IMG/VR virus record: IMGVR_UViG_3300017824_000026
Location: 1-37,598 of that record
Direction: 5' to 3' (one strand)
DNA length: 37,598 bases
Origin: a virus
Positions within the stretch are counted from its first letter, which is position 1, and every line of letters starts with the position of its first letter. This document shows positions 28,625-36,799 of the stretch, in pieces. Under the pieces are notes generated by a model. It had not been told where the DNA came from, did no database searches, and saw only the letters and a program-made list of their open reading frames with translations. Position numbers and translations under genes: made by a program.

Positions 28625-29041
28625 TTAGCTCCCAGCTACTGCAGGATTGTCGTATACGCTAAACTGTTCAATCTCAACAGTAGTTGAGAAGCCATCTACT
28701 TTACGTAATACGAGATAAAGTTGTGCATCACCAGTAATAACTACATCAATGTCTGAGTCATTTTCTACGTTATCCGTAAAACCCATATCATTGAATTGTG
28801 CAGCATCCACAATTGGACCAGCAAGGGTTAATACCTTTACGCTATTTCTGGAAACAACGATAGTAGCACCAGTAGAAGCGATAACATGAAAGCCAACGAT
28901 ATTTGCCTTTGGTGTACCAGAAGGTGTAAGTACCTGACCAGCTGCTGTAATATCAGCAGCAAGATCAATAGCATATGTGCCAGCATCTGACAGTTTAACC
29001 ACTGCCTCTTGATGCGTTTTTTTCAATACCGTTTTAGCCAT
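28625..29041 (-). CDS. Putative virion or head protein of unknown role, 138 aa
   Basis: Between the prohead core genes and gp21. The protein is beta-rich (AGTYAIDLAADI, NIVGFHVIASTGATIVVSRNSVKVLTL, DSDIDVVITGDAQLYLVLRKV) and starts basic (MAKTVLKKTHQEAVVKL). Such a pattern fits a head decoration or fibre-like jelly-roll protein. T4 has no gene in this slot. It has no transmembrane or signal segment. GAGGACTGAG precedes ATG 29041, and the start lies 1 nt before the upstream stop. The structural role is inferred from location only. Confidence 0.75.
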   Translation of the reverse strand: MAKTVLKKTHQEAVVKLSDAGTYAIDLAADITAAGQVLTPSGTPKANIVGFHVIASTGATIVVSRNSVKVLTLAGPIVDAAQFNDMGFTDNVENDSDIDVVITGDAQLYLVLRKVDGFSTTVEIEQFSVYDNPAVAGS

Positions 29042-29042
29042 C

Positions 29043-29570
29043 TCAGTCCTCTAAAATTTCTATGACTTTTATAAAGTTGTCGACAGACTCTTTCATAAAA
29101 GCAACTAATACTTCTTTATCTTTCAGTTTATTTAGCTTATCTATAGAGTCCTCGCTAATAGCAATGACAGACGAATCGTCTAAACTGAAGTGCATCTTAT
29201 TTTCTACAAGAGTGTCAATATTATTTAGTTTTCTAATTTCGATAACTACTGGATCAATTGTGAAGGCATTAGAAGAAGCAAGTGTCTTATAGTTTTCGAT
29301 AAGTGTATTTGTTACTTTTATTTTATGCTTTTCTTTGATAATACTAGCTATTTTTGTATCAGATAGTTCTTCGTATATTTGTTTCGATATTTCTTCTTCA
29401 AGATTGTTCGAAATATTCTCTTGCTTAATGTATTTTCTTGCTTCTTCTAATTCTGTGAAGTCAGTTTTGGCACCATCAATATAGATAAAACCTTCAGACA
29501 TAGTGACACGATGACCATAACAGTATGTATGGTCTCCGTATACTTGTTTTGAAAACTGACTAAAGTTCAT
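29043..29570 (-). CDS. Hypothetical prohead-region protein (gp68 slot), 175 aa
   Basis: Starts at ATG 29570 (MNFSQFSKQVYGDHTYCYGHRVTMSEGF), 1 nt after the upstream stop; a longer in-frame extension runs inside that gene. The N-terminal part is beta-rich (GFIYIDGAKTDFTELEEARKYI), and the rest is Lys/Glu-rich helix with Ile/Leu spacing suggestive of coiled coil. In T4 the gene before 21 is 68, a prohead core protein; the role here is a positional guess. Base composition is more AT-rich than in the neighbours (many Lys, Ile and Asn codons). Confidence 0.65.
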   Translation of the reverse strand: MNFSQFSKQVYGDHTYCYGHRVTMSEGFIYIDGAKTDFTELEEARKYIKQENISNNLEEEISKQIYEELSDTKIASIIKEKHKIKVTNTLIENYKTLASSNAFTIDPVVIEIRKLNNIDTLVENKMHFSLDDSSVIAISEDSIDKLNKLKDKEVLVAFMKESVDNFIKVIEILED

Positions 29571-29571
29571 T

Positions 29572-29937
29572 TTATTCTGCAGTTTCTTCTTGTTTCGGTT
29601 TTGGAAGTTTAACCAAATGTTTACCACTCGCATCTTGGTGAACGGTGCCATTATGAGTCTTAGCATGTTTGTCAGCAGTTGCTTTGTCAAACATTCCAGC
29701 ATCATGGTATCCTTCTTTGGATCGACCAGTACCATCTTTGTTTAAGTAGTTTTCTTCAAGATCAGTTTCTTCATAGTCTTCTGCAATAGCAGGTTTAAAC
29801 ATATTTTGTGCTACTTCTTGGCGCATTGCGTCCAACTTAACACTCAACTTCTCTGCCATCGCTGCGGCAAATGCGGTTTCTGTGTTGACGGCATCACCTG
29901 ATACCATAGCGTCTACTAAATCATTTACTGTACTCAT
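29572..29937 (-). CDS. Prohead core-like protein (gp67 slot), 121 aa
   Basis: MSTVNDLVDAMVSGDAVNTETAFAAAMAEKLSVKLDAMRQEVAQNMF is the standard N-terminal helix-pair module of marine phage prohead core proteins next to gp20. It is followed by an acidic stretch (AEDYEETDLEENYLNKDGTG) and a His/Lys-rich tail (DKHAKTHNGTVHQDASGKHLVKLPKPKQ). The ATGA overlap with gp20 and the order 20-67-68-21 of T4 support a core role. It is probably cleaved by gp21. Confidence 0.7.
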   Translation of the reverse strand: MSTVNDLVDAMVSGDAVNTETAFAAAMAEKLSVKLDAMRQEVAQNMFKPAIAEDYEETDLEENYLNKDGTGRSKEGYHDAGMFDKATADKHAKTHNGTVHQDASGKHLVKLPKPKQEETAE

Positions 29938-31520
29938 TCTTTATTATCTCCTGTACTTGTTGGTGCTTCCTGCGTTTCCGCTGGAGCATTTTGCTGCAGA
30001 TAGGTCTGTTGCGCTGTTTGCGTAACACCTGCCATTGTCCCATCAAACTCACGATTAGCAACGTGATCTTCTAGTTCGCCTTCGATCTGTTTCTCGATCT
30101 CGTCAATTAGCTCTTCTGGCATCTGTAAGATGTTCTTTCTTACCCAATCCATTGAATAGTATTTACCAATGTAAGGCTCGACTGATTGTAGTAACTGAAG
30201 TCTTTGTGTAAGAATCTCGCTGTCTTTTAGTTCAGCGTAGTGATTATCTTCTAAGAAGTCAAACCGCATGAACGTACTAAGATCATCCCATTCTTCTTCT
30301 TTGATAATATTCTTTGCTACTAGCTGTACACGCAATGCATGGGCAAACAATTTAGCAAACTTCTTACGTAGTCTAACAATAAACTTATTAAACTTAACTT
30401 CATCACGACTAATTTCATTAGAACGACCGATTGAGAAACCTTGCTGTTGCTGGAGTCTACTAATAGGAACGTTCAATGAATGATACAATTTCTGTTGGAA
30501 GTATTCAATGTCTTGGATCTCACCAAGGTTTTGACCTCCAGGAAGTGTAGTAATTTCTGTACCTTTACCACCTTCACGTCTTGGCATCCAGAAGTCTTCC
30601 ATCATTGATAGATGGCGACGATCGTCTCGGACTTCACCAGTAGTAGCATCATAAACAATCTTGTTACGGAACTTGTTCATGATGTCAGTTACATACTGCT
30701 CTGCCTTCAATTTAGGTAAGTTACCGACATCCACATAAAAGATTCTACGCTCTGGCGCACGACTAATTCGATAGATGACCAGTGAATCTTCAATCATTTT
30801 TAACTGATTGACAGGCTTGATTGCCTTGTGTAGATATGATAACACCATACCTGTATTCTGATCAATCACACCAGAAGGGATGTGAATAACAGAATCGGTA
30901 GATAACTTGATGCCTTGGGTGGTATTTTCCGTAATACCTTTATCATTGTACAAGTAGTATTCTTCAACACTCTTTACAACTTCAACACCCTTTGCATTCT
31001 TTTCTTTTTTAACGTTTTTGATCTTACGAATTTTTCGTGGATCAATTTGTCTTAGCTCGACAATACCACCTTTTACATTATTCTGATCAATCAGAACATG
31101 GAAGTATAAACGACCATCAACATACCAGTTACGGAATAACTCATGTCCACGATCTTCGAACTTCAAGACTTTAAGAACGTGTTCGTATTCTTCTTGAATC
31201 TTTTTCTTAATATTGTCTGAAACTTTTACGTCATCTAAAACAATCTCAACAGATTTGTCTTTTTCATGAGCAATGATTGCTTCATTAACAATATCTTCAA
31301 TAGCACCGTCACAGTCACTGTATTGAGCAACTTCACGATATCTCCTCAGAAGGTCATTTTCGTTTTTAACGATGCCTTCAAGATCCATGACTGCGCCATA
31401 ATAGCCCCCAGCATTTACGCCAGAGGATACTACGGTCGAGCCATCGGAAGAATCAGGTGCTACAACTGAGGGTAGCACCCTTTCCTTTTTCCGAGATATT
31501 TCAAAACCAAATATTTCCAT
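29934..31520 (-). CDS. 20: gp20 portal protein
   Basis: A 528-aa dodecameric portal at the unique head vertex. Typical segments are YREVAQYSDCDGAIEDIVNEAIIAHEKDKSVEI, FRNWYVDGRLYFHVLID, ELRQIDPRKIRKIKNV, YRISRAPERRIFYVDVGNLPK and LPGGQNLGEIQDIEYFQQKLYHSLNVPISRL. It initiates head assembly, and gp17 docks to it for packaging. The C-terminal 40 residues are Gln/Thr/Ala-rich. AGGGAT precedes ATG 31520. The size matches T4 gp20 (524 aa). Confidence 0.98.
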   Translation of the reverse strand: MEIFGFEISRKKERVLPSVVAPDSSDGSTVVSSGVNAGGYYGAVMDLEGIVKNENDLLRRYREVAQYSDCDGAIEDIVNEAIIAHEKDKSVEIVLDDVKVSDNIKKKIQEEYEHVLKVLKFEDRGHELFRNWYVDGRLYFHVLIDQNNVKGGIVELRQIDPRKIRKIKNVKKEKNAKGVEVVKSVEEYYLYNDKGITENTTQGIKLSTDSVIHIPSGVIDQNTGMVLSYLHKAIKPVNQLKMIEDSLVIYRISRAPERRIFYVDVGNLPKLKAEQYVTDIMNKFRNKIVYDATTGEVRDDRRHLSMMEDFWMPRREGGKGTEITTLPGGQNLGEIQDIEYFQQKLYHSLNVPISRLQQQQGFSIGRSNEISRDEVKFNKFIVRLRKKFAKLFAHALRVQLVAKNIIKEEEWDDLSTFMRFDFLEDNHYAELKDSEILTQRLQLLQSVEPYIGKYYSMDWVRKNILQMPEELIDEIEKQIEGELEDHVANREFDGTMAGVTQTAQQTYLQQNAPAETQEAPTSTGDNKE

Positions 31521-31550
31521 TATGTATCCCTATAATATCTTATAATCTAC

Positions 31551-32144
31551 TTATGCGCCTACTGGGAAAGTACCTACTGGAGTATCAATAGAAACATTGA
31601 TACCGAAGCCAGCAGATGCGCCAGTATTAGACGTAAAGTAGTTAAAGGTAAATTCGACATCAAATTGTTCGATAGCATTTTGCTGCTCATAGTCAAGAGC
31701 AATTGCACCGATATTGGTAGGCATAGCATCGATAAAGGTATACTGTTTAATAGTAGCACCGTTACGATCAAGCTGCTCAACCAATAGATCTACTTGATAA
31801 TCTGAAGGGTTAACACGACCATCTGTTGTGTTGTAGTTTTGGATGCCTGACTGCCACTGCTCAAGAGCATTGCGGATGCCAAACGTTGTGTCGTTATAAA
31901 CTGACACAGTCCACGGTTGGAAAGTACGTTCGCCAGCAAAGTTCACAGGACGACCACGATAAAGCACTGGAAGTACTTCGATCGTGGAAGCAGGTAGCTG
32001 AGCAGCTTTACAGAGGAATTGTCCTCTTGCGCCAGCAACCTGTCCTAGTGTAACATATGATGGAAACGCTAATGTAACACGGAACTGATTGGGACGTGCA
32101 CCGCCACCAATCATCTGTGCTTTGAAATCACTAATATTAGCCAT
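31551..32144 (-). CDS. 19: gp19 tail tube protein
   Basis: A 197-aa tube subunit. Segments RPNQFRVTLAFP, QFLCKAAQLPASTIEVLPVLYRGRPVNFAGERTFQPWTVSVYNDT and IGAIALDYEQQNAIEQFDVEFTFNYFTS match T4 gp19-type tubes. It polymerises inside the sheath. GGAGACTTAA precedes ATG 32144, and a CATAAATA late box lies 26 nt further up. It is somewhat longer than T4's 163 aa, due mostly to the C-terminal extension (NVSIDTPVGTFPVGA). Confidence 0.96.
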   Translation of the reverse strand: MANISDFKAQMIGGGARPNQFRVTLAFPSYVTLGQVAGARGQFLCKAAQLPASTIEVLPVLYRGRPVNFAGERTFQPWTVSVYNDTTFGIRNALEQWQSGIQNYNTTDGRVNPSDYQVDLLVEQLDRNGATIKQYTFIDAMPTNIGAIALDYEQQNAIEQFDVEFTFNYFTSNTGASAGFGINVSIDTPVGTFPVGA

Positions 32145-32169
32145 TTAAGTCTCCTTGTCTGTTCTTATC

Positions 32170-32177
32170 TATTTATG
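32170..32177 (-). promoter_or_regulatory. Late-type promoter of gp19
   Basis: CATAAATA on the minus strand, 26 nt before ATG 32144, close to the T4 late consensus TATAAATA. Confidence 0.6.
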
Positions 32178-32180
32178 CTC

Positions 32181-34403
32181 TTAGCCACCGATCTCGCTAA
32201 AGTTAATAGCAGAACGAGCAGCAATAAAGTTTAGAGTGATAAAGTTGATAGAACGGTTTGGTTTGACAAAGATGTCAGCCACGAATTCGTTACGATCAAT
32301 GATTTCACCTGTATTGTTTGTTTCATCACACTTAACACGGAAGTCAATGATACCACGACGACCCTGAACATCACGCAAGAATGGTTCTACTAAGTTGCGG
32401 AACTGAGCACGTGTGAAACTGTCGTTAAATTCAAACAACTGGAATTTAGCAGCAGTAGCCACAGCTTTTTCCATAACGATGAACAAACGACGAACGTTGA
32501 TTCTGTCGAACGCAGAAGGTTTAGCCAACATTGTCTTATCACCAAAGAGAACTGTGCCCTCTCCAGGGAATGAAACAACAGGGTTAACACCATTTTTGTA
32601 CAACTCATCACGTTGTGTTTTGCTTGGGTTTACAGCTAGTTTAACGACACTCTTGATTTGACCACGATTCAAACCACTTGGTGAGAACCAAGGATCGTTA
32701 GTGTAGTCAGTACGAGCACATAGACCAGCAACGTCAGCATTCAATGGGATCCAACGATAGGTATCGTTGTAGCGATCGTATTGATACTTGTAACCAGAAT
32801 CGATAACACCGTATGAAGAACTTGGTAGTGCATCACGGTAAGTATTGATTGCTGTGATTTGAGTAGAAGTTGAACCTTGGATAACTTCACCAGTTGAATT
32901 GTCTTCTGGGGATACACAAGCGATACAATCAAGTCTTACTTCAGCGATGTTTTGGATAACGTGAGCAGCAACAGTAGCTGATGCTTTACCAGCCATGATC
33001 AAACTAACGTCATATTGTTCTGCATTAACAAACAAGTTAAAGGCAGCAATTTTTTCAGCATCAGAAGCACCGAAAGCGTTAACACCACCAGATAGTGAGG
33101 AAGAGATAACAGCGTTCAAATCTAGGAACTTGCTTGAAGCATCAGCACCAAGAGCAGCACCAACAACACCAGCTGCAGGAGCAGCACCACCAATTGTGGT
33201 AGCCATGTTTGTTGTATGATCCATCCACCAGATGTAATCTGAACGACCATTCACAACATCACGGTAGAAGTTGTTAGTTCCGTCAGAACGTTTGGCATCA
33301 TTTGCCTTTGAGACAAAAGCGAATTTTTCGATAACTGTACCAGCAGCACCAGTGAAAGCACCATCTTCGTCAATAACGATAATGTGCATTTCATCATTCA
33401 TGCCACCAACAGAGGCAGCGTATGTAGAAGTTCCTGGAGCAGAATCAAATTCAGCTTTGTATGCCCATGTTGCGTAGTTTTTAGCATCAGCCATTTCTAC
33501 ACGAAGTGAGTCACCCATTACACCAGCGTATTTTGCAGCCCACTCGCCAACAACACCAGCACCAGCACCGAAAGCAGTAATGTAATGTTCGCCATTGCGA
33601 ATCAAAACACCGCCAACAGCGATTGAAACATCTAGTGAAGGAGCAGAACCACCTGCAGGAACAGTAACAGTTACTGTTGGAGCAGTGATGTAACCAGTAC
33701 CAGCAGTGTCAACTGTGATGCTAGAGATAGATGAACCACCAACAGTGATAGCACCGATTGCAGCACCGTTACCGTCTGGGTCAGAAATTGTAACAGTTGG
33801 GGTAGCTTGATAACCAGAACCACCGTCTGTGATAGTGATACCAGTGATAACACCAGACACTTCAGTAACAGTAGCAGTAGCACCAGTACCTGAGTCGCCA
33901 GCTGCAGCAGTAATTGTAACTGTTGGAGAAGTGTAACCAGTACCACCTGATGTCAAGGCGATAGCAGTGATTTCACCACCAGAAATGTTTGCAGTACAGA
34001 CTGCTTGAATACCACCAGCAACATCTGGAGCACTCACAGTAACTGCAGGAGCAGCACCAAGCGAGTCAAAACCAGAACCACCAGCGGTAACAGTAACAGC
34101 GGAAAGACCACCTGTTTTTGTTGCCACAGCATTTTTCATGCCAGCGGTTTCTACTCGAGTGAGTAGCAAGTTATTAGTGTATGACAGGAAATTTGCAGCT
34201 GTAAAGAAAGAGACCGCTGTCGAGGCATTCGGCTTACCGAATCTTTGAACGAGCACATTCTCTGAAGATACCGTAGAAGGCTCCATTACTGGACCCCAGT
34301 TAAACTCGCCCGCAAACGCACCCACAGATGTTGAAACTGCTGGAACGATTGACGAGAAATCTTTTTCTACGACTGCAACGCCTGGAGATAATTGAAACGG
34401 CAT
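32181..34403 (-). CDS. 18: gp18 contractile tail sheath protein with repeat insertion
   Basis: A 740-aa sheath subunit (T4 659 aa). The N-terminus LSPGVAVVEKDFSSIVPAVSTSVGAFAGEFNWGP and the C-terminal block FLRDVQGRRGIIDFRVKCDETNNTGEIIDRNEFVADIFVKPNRSINFITLNFIA are the conserved sheath core. Between residues about 99 and 268 lies an insertion of four beta-repeats of the form ITxITxxxGGSGYxxxPTVTI. The insertion probably forms a surface-exposed domain on the sheath. GGAG precedes ATG 34403, and a late box (34456-34463) lies upstream. Confidence 0.97.
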   Translation of the reverse strand: MPFQLSPGVAVVEKDFSSIVPAVSTSVGAFAGEFNWGPVMEPSTVSSENVLVQRFGKPNASTAVSFFTAANFLSYTNNLLLTRVETAGMKNAVATKTGGLSAVTVTAGGSGFDSLGAAPAVTVSAPDVAGGIQAVCTANISGGEITAIALTSGGTGYTSPTVTITAAAGDSGTGATATVTEVSGVITGITITDGGSGYQATPTVTISDPDGNGAAIGAITVGGSSISSITVDTAGTGYITAPTVTVTVPAGGSAPSLDVSIAVGGVLIRNGEHYITAFGAGAGVVGEWAAKYAGVMGDSLRVEMADAKNYATWAYKAEFDSAPGTSTYAASVGGMNDEMHIIVIDEDGAFTGAAGTVIEKFAFVSKANDAKRSDGTNNFYRDVVNGRSDYIWWMDHTTNMATTIGGAAPAAGVVGAALGADASSKFLDLNAVISSSLSGGVNAFGASDAEKIAAFNLFVNAEQYDVSLIMAGKASATVAAHVIQNIAEVRLDCIACVSPEDNSTGEVIQGSTSTQITAINTYRDALPSSSYGVIDSGYKYQYDRYNDTYRWIPLNADVAGLCARTDYTNDPWFSPSGLNRGQIKSVVKLAVNPSKTQRDELYKNGVNPVVSFPGEGTVLFGDKTMLAKPSAFDRINVRRLFIVMEKAVATAAKFQLFEFNDSFTRAQFRNLVEPFLRDVQGRRGIIDFRVKCDETNNTGEIIDRNEFVADIFVKPNRSINFITLNFIAARSAINFSEIGG
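33600..34109 (-). repeat. Four GSGY-type beta-repeats encoded inside gp18
   Basis: Protein repeats of 40-45 residues: AVTVTAGGSGF..PAVTV, AIALTSGGTGYTSPTVTI, GITITDGGSGYQATPTVTI and SITVDTAGTGYITAPTVTV. The same module occurs twice in gp14. Confidence 0.85.
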
Positions 34404-34455
34404 TGTTGTTCTCCTTGTTAATAAGTTTTACCTAGACAACCTTATGTCTACATTT

Positions 34456-34463
34456 TATTTATG
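34456..34463 (-). promoter_or_regulatory. Late-type promoter of gp18
   Basis: CATAAATA on the minus strand in the gap between gp17 and gp18, 53 nt from ATG 34403. A TAGAC/GTCTA hairpin lies between it and the ribosome-binding site. Confidence 0.6.
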
Positions 34464-34475
34464 TTTTTTGGCTTT

Positions 34476-36053
34476 TTAGAAATTTAATGGCGCAGCTTCT
34501 TCGCCCCCATCGTCATAAAAGCCGAACGGTGTCAATTCATTTTCGATAGCTGTAATTTGTTTCTCGTACATCATTTCCCGTAGGTTAACATTATTTAGTT
34601 CCTTAAAATAACTGTTGGTTGTTAGCCAACTAAACAGCACCAATGGCATAACCAAATCGTCATGATATCCATCATCTGCAGAGTAAGACCCCTTCATCTC
34701 AATAAATGTTGAGATTTCAGAGATAGTATCTGCGTCACTTATTAGTAGTTTATTTTCTTCGACTAAAGACTTAAAGTTATGACACCCAATTCTTTTAACT
34801 TTTTTGTCCGTAGTCACACCCAGTTGAGTTTTACCTCCTCCGAAACCACCAGAAACTACTTGTCCAGAAGTGCTTCTATTTACAAAAATGATGTTTTCAT
34901 ATTCTAATTCAGTGTATAGAATATGCGCAACTTGTTCGCTAACGTTAGTTTCGACAAGAACAAATGCTTGGTTGTAGTCCATTGCCACTTTGTATATAAT
35001 GTTCGGGTAAAGCAGGGGACTAATATTGTTGTTTCTATACTTAGCGACTAATTTATAAGGCACTTCGGTAATATCAATAACAACAAATGCGGAGTAGTCA
35101 CCACCTACGCCATTAGCTACGTCAGCAACTATGGTATAAATGTGACCAGAATCTGGTTTATCGTATACGTCTAAACCATCTTTTTCGTAGATTGGGACAT
35201 CTACGCTCAATCTTGCGATAACATCAGAACGAATCAATGTTAGCGATGAACCAAGGAAATTACACAAAACCTCTTGGTTGAATTTCAATTCGCCGAGCAT
35301 CGCTTTCTGTTCTTCTGCCCATGCTTCATCACGTCCAGGAATATCTGAATATGGAATGAATAGTGGTATAAAACCATTACGACCCTTTTCAGCATCGTTC
35401 CAAAACTTCCAGAAGTGGTTGTACCCAAGTGGGGTAGAACTCAAAAGAATCTTTGTTGTTTGACCAGCAGAAATGGTAGGATAAACAGACGTGAAGAATT
35501 CTTCGGCAACTGTGTTTGGAATAATCGCAGCTTCGTCAACATATAGCATGTTTACAGATTTACCACGAATGCCTGATGCTGAGGTAGCTGCAGTAAATAC
35601 TTTGCTACCATTTTCTAATTCAATATCACCCTTGTTCCATGTAGTAACACCAGCTTGCATCCATAGTGGCAATAGTTCGTACATCTGTTGATAACGAGAC
35701 AGAACTTCTCTTGCTGCTGTTGCTTTGTTAGCTAGAATTGCTACAGTTTTATTTGCTTGGAATATTGTGTACCAAAGAATATATGCAGCAGAGGTAGTTG
35801 TCTTACCTTGCTGGCGTCCTTCCATAAGAATAACTCTACGGTTATTGTGGATGACGTTAATTTTATTAACCTGACATGGGTACAGATCAAATTTCTGTAG
35901 ACCATGATCAAGTGTTACGATATAACAATAATTACGTATAAAGTAAATAGGATCTTGAGAACACTTCAAATACTCTTGAACGTTCTCTTGGGTGAATTCA
36001 ACTTGTACACCAGCAGCTTTTAGGTTGCTATTCGAATTATAAATTTCAGCCAT
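34476..36053 (-). CDS. 17: gp17 terminase large subunit
   Basis: A 525-aa packaging motor. Walker A is EGRQQGKTT (78-86) and Walker B MLYVDEAA (169-176), with coupling motif LLSSTPLG. The RNase H-like nuclease domain starts near IVADVANGVGGDYSAFVVID and ends with the last acidic cluster GYHDDLVMPLVL. It translocates DNA through gp20 and cuts concatemers. ATG 36053 overlaps the gp15 stop (TAATG). A gene 16 small terminase, which precedes 17 in T4, is not found in this slot. Confidence 0.98.
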   Translation of the reverse strand: MAEIYNSNSNLKAAGVQVEFTQENVQEYLKCSQDPIYFIRNYCYIVTLDHGLQKFDLYPCQVNKINVIHNNRRVILMEGRQQGKTTTSAAYILWYTIFQANKTVAILANKATAAREVLSRYQQMYELLPLWMQAGVTTWNKGDIELENGSKVFTAATSASGIRGKSVNMLYVDEAAIIPNTVAEEFFTSVYPTISAGQTTKILLSSTPLGYNHFWKFWNDAEKGRNGFIPLFIPYSDIPGRDEAWAEEQKAMLGELKFNQEVLCNFLGSSLTLIRSDVIARLSVDVPIYEKDGLDVYDKPDSGHIYTIVADVANGVGGDYSAFVVIDITEVPYKLVAKYRNNNISPLLYPNIIYKVAMDYNQAFVLVETNVSEQVAHILYTELEYENIIFVNRSTSGQVVSGGFGGGKTQLGVTTDKKVKRIGCHNFKSLVEENKLLISDADTISEISTFIEMKGSYSADDGYHDDLVMPLVLFSWLTTNSYFKELNNVNLREMMYEKQITAIENELTPFGFYDDGGEEAAPLNF

Positions 36054-36799
36054 TAAAACTCAGATTCCCAATTTTCACTCGCTACTGTTGCTGTGGTAGT
36101 ATCACCAGTTGCGACATACGTTCTGTTTGGATTAGACAAGTCTTCATTCTCGCCAATTTTAGCAGTAACTTGATCAATAATACCCTGATTCGATACTGGA
36201 CCAAACATGTTAACCTTCATAGTGAAAGTTAGGGTATGCGTCACAAAACGTCTCATGTTAAAGTCACCATCGTATTCATCAGTAACTGCAACACTATTTA
36301 GAATAATTGGTGTGTCCAGTTTGATATTCATTTCTGGGATAGCATTAACAGTTAACGTATATTCAGGAGTGAACGTTGGTAAAATCTGTTCAATAATCTG
36401 TAGACCATCTTCTTGGGTCTTTGTAATAACATAAAGAGAAATGTCTAGGTTGTACGGTACTGGTGAAAACATAGTTTTCTTATTCAGCGTACCATCACCA
36501 CACTCAATCTGAGACATTCTGTTGGTTTTTCTCATTGGATCATAACTGTATCCAATAATTTCGAACGACATTCTTGGTAAAGAAGTGTATGTGTGCTGAT
36601 CAAGATTTGGATCTTGCTCTAAACGAACTAGCCATTTTTCTTTAGGTGCATACGCTAGTGGAACTTTTAGACGCTGTGCTGTAGTTCCTGTTACAGAGTC
36701 ACCTTCTTTTCTATCAATGTAGATGTTACTAAAAAGTTTACCGAATGCAACGATAGACTTTCTAATTATTCCATGATAGTGAACGTTACCATTAAGCAT
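36053..36799 (-). CDS. 15: gp15 tail sheath stabiliser/completion protein
   Basis: A 248-aa protein that caps the tail and joins it to the neck. It aligns with T4 gp15 (272 aa) over YHGIIRKSIVAFGKLFSNIYIDRK, KVPLAYAPKEKWLVRLEQDP, SLPRMSFEIIGYSYDPMRKTNRM, SPVPYNLDISLYVITKTQEDGLQIIEQILPTFTPEYTLTVN and YDGDFNMRRFVTHTLTFTMKVNMFGPV. It overlaps gp14 and gp17 by TAATG junctions, so 14-15-17 is one translational chain. Confidence 0.96.
   Translation of the reverse strand: MLNGNVHYHGIIRKSIVAFGKLFSNIYIDRKEGDSVTGTTAQRLKVPLAYAPKEKWLVRLEQDPNLDQHTYTSLPRMSFEIIGYSYDPMRKTNRMSQIECGDGTLNKKTMFSPVPYNLDISLYVITKTQEDGLQIIEQILPTFTPEYTLTVNAIPEMNIKLDTPIILNSVAVTDEYDGDFNMRRFVTHTLTFTMKVNMFGPVSNQGIIDQVTAKIGENEDLSNPNRTYVATGDTTTATVASENWESEF

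Noticed and set aside
33600-34109. Repeats considered as a CRISPR array or tandem DNA repeat
   Set aside because: Similarity is at protein level with degenerate DNA, in frame inside gp18, without uniform repeat/spacer lengths.
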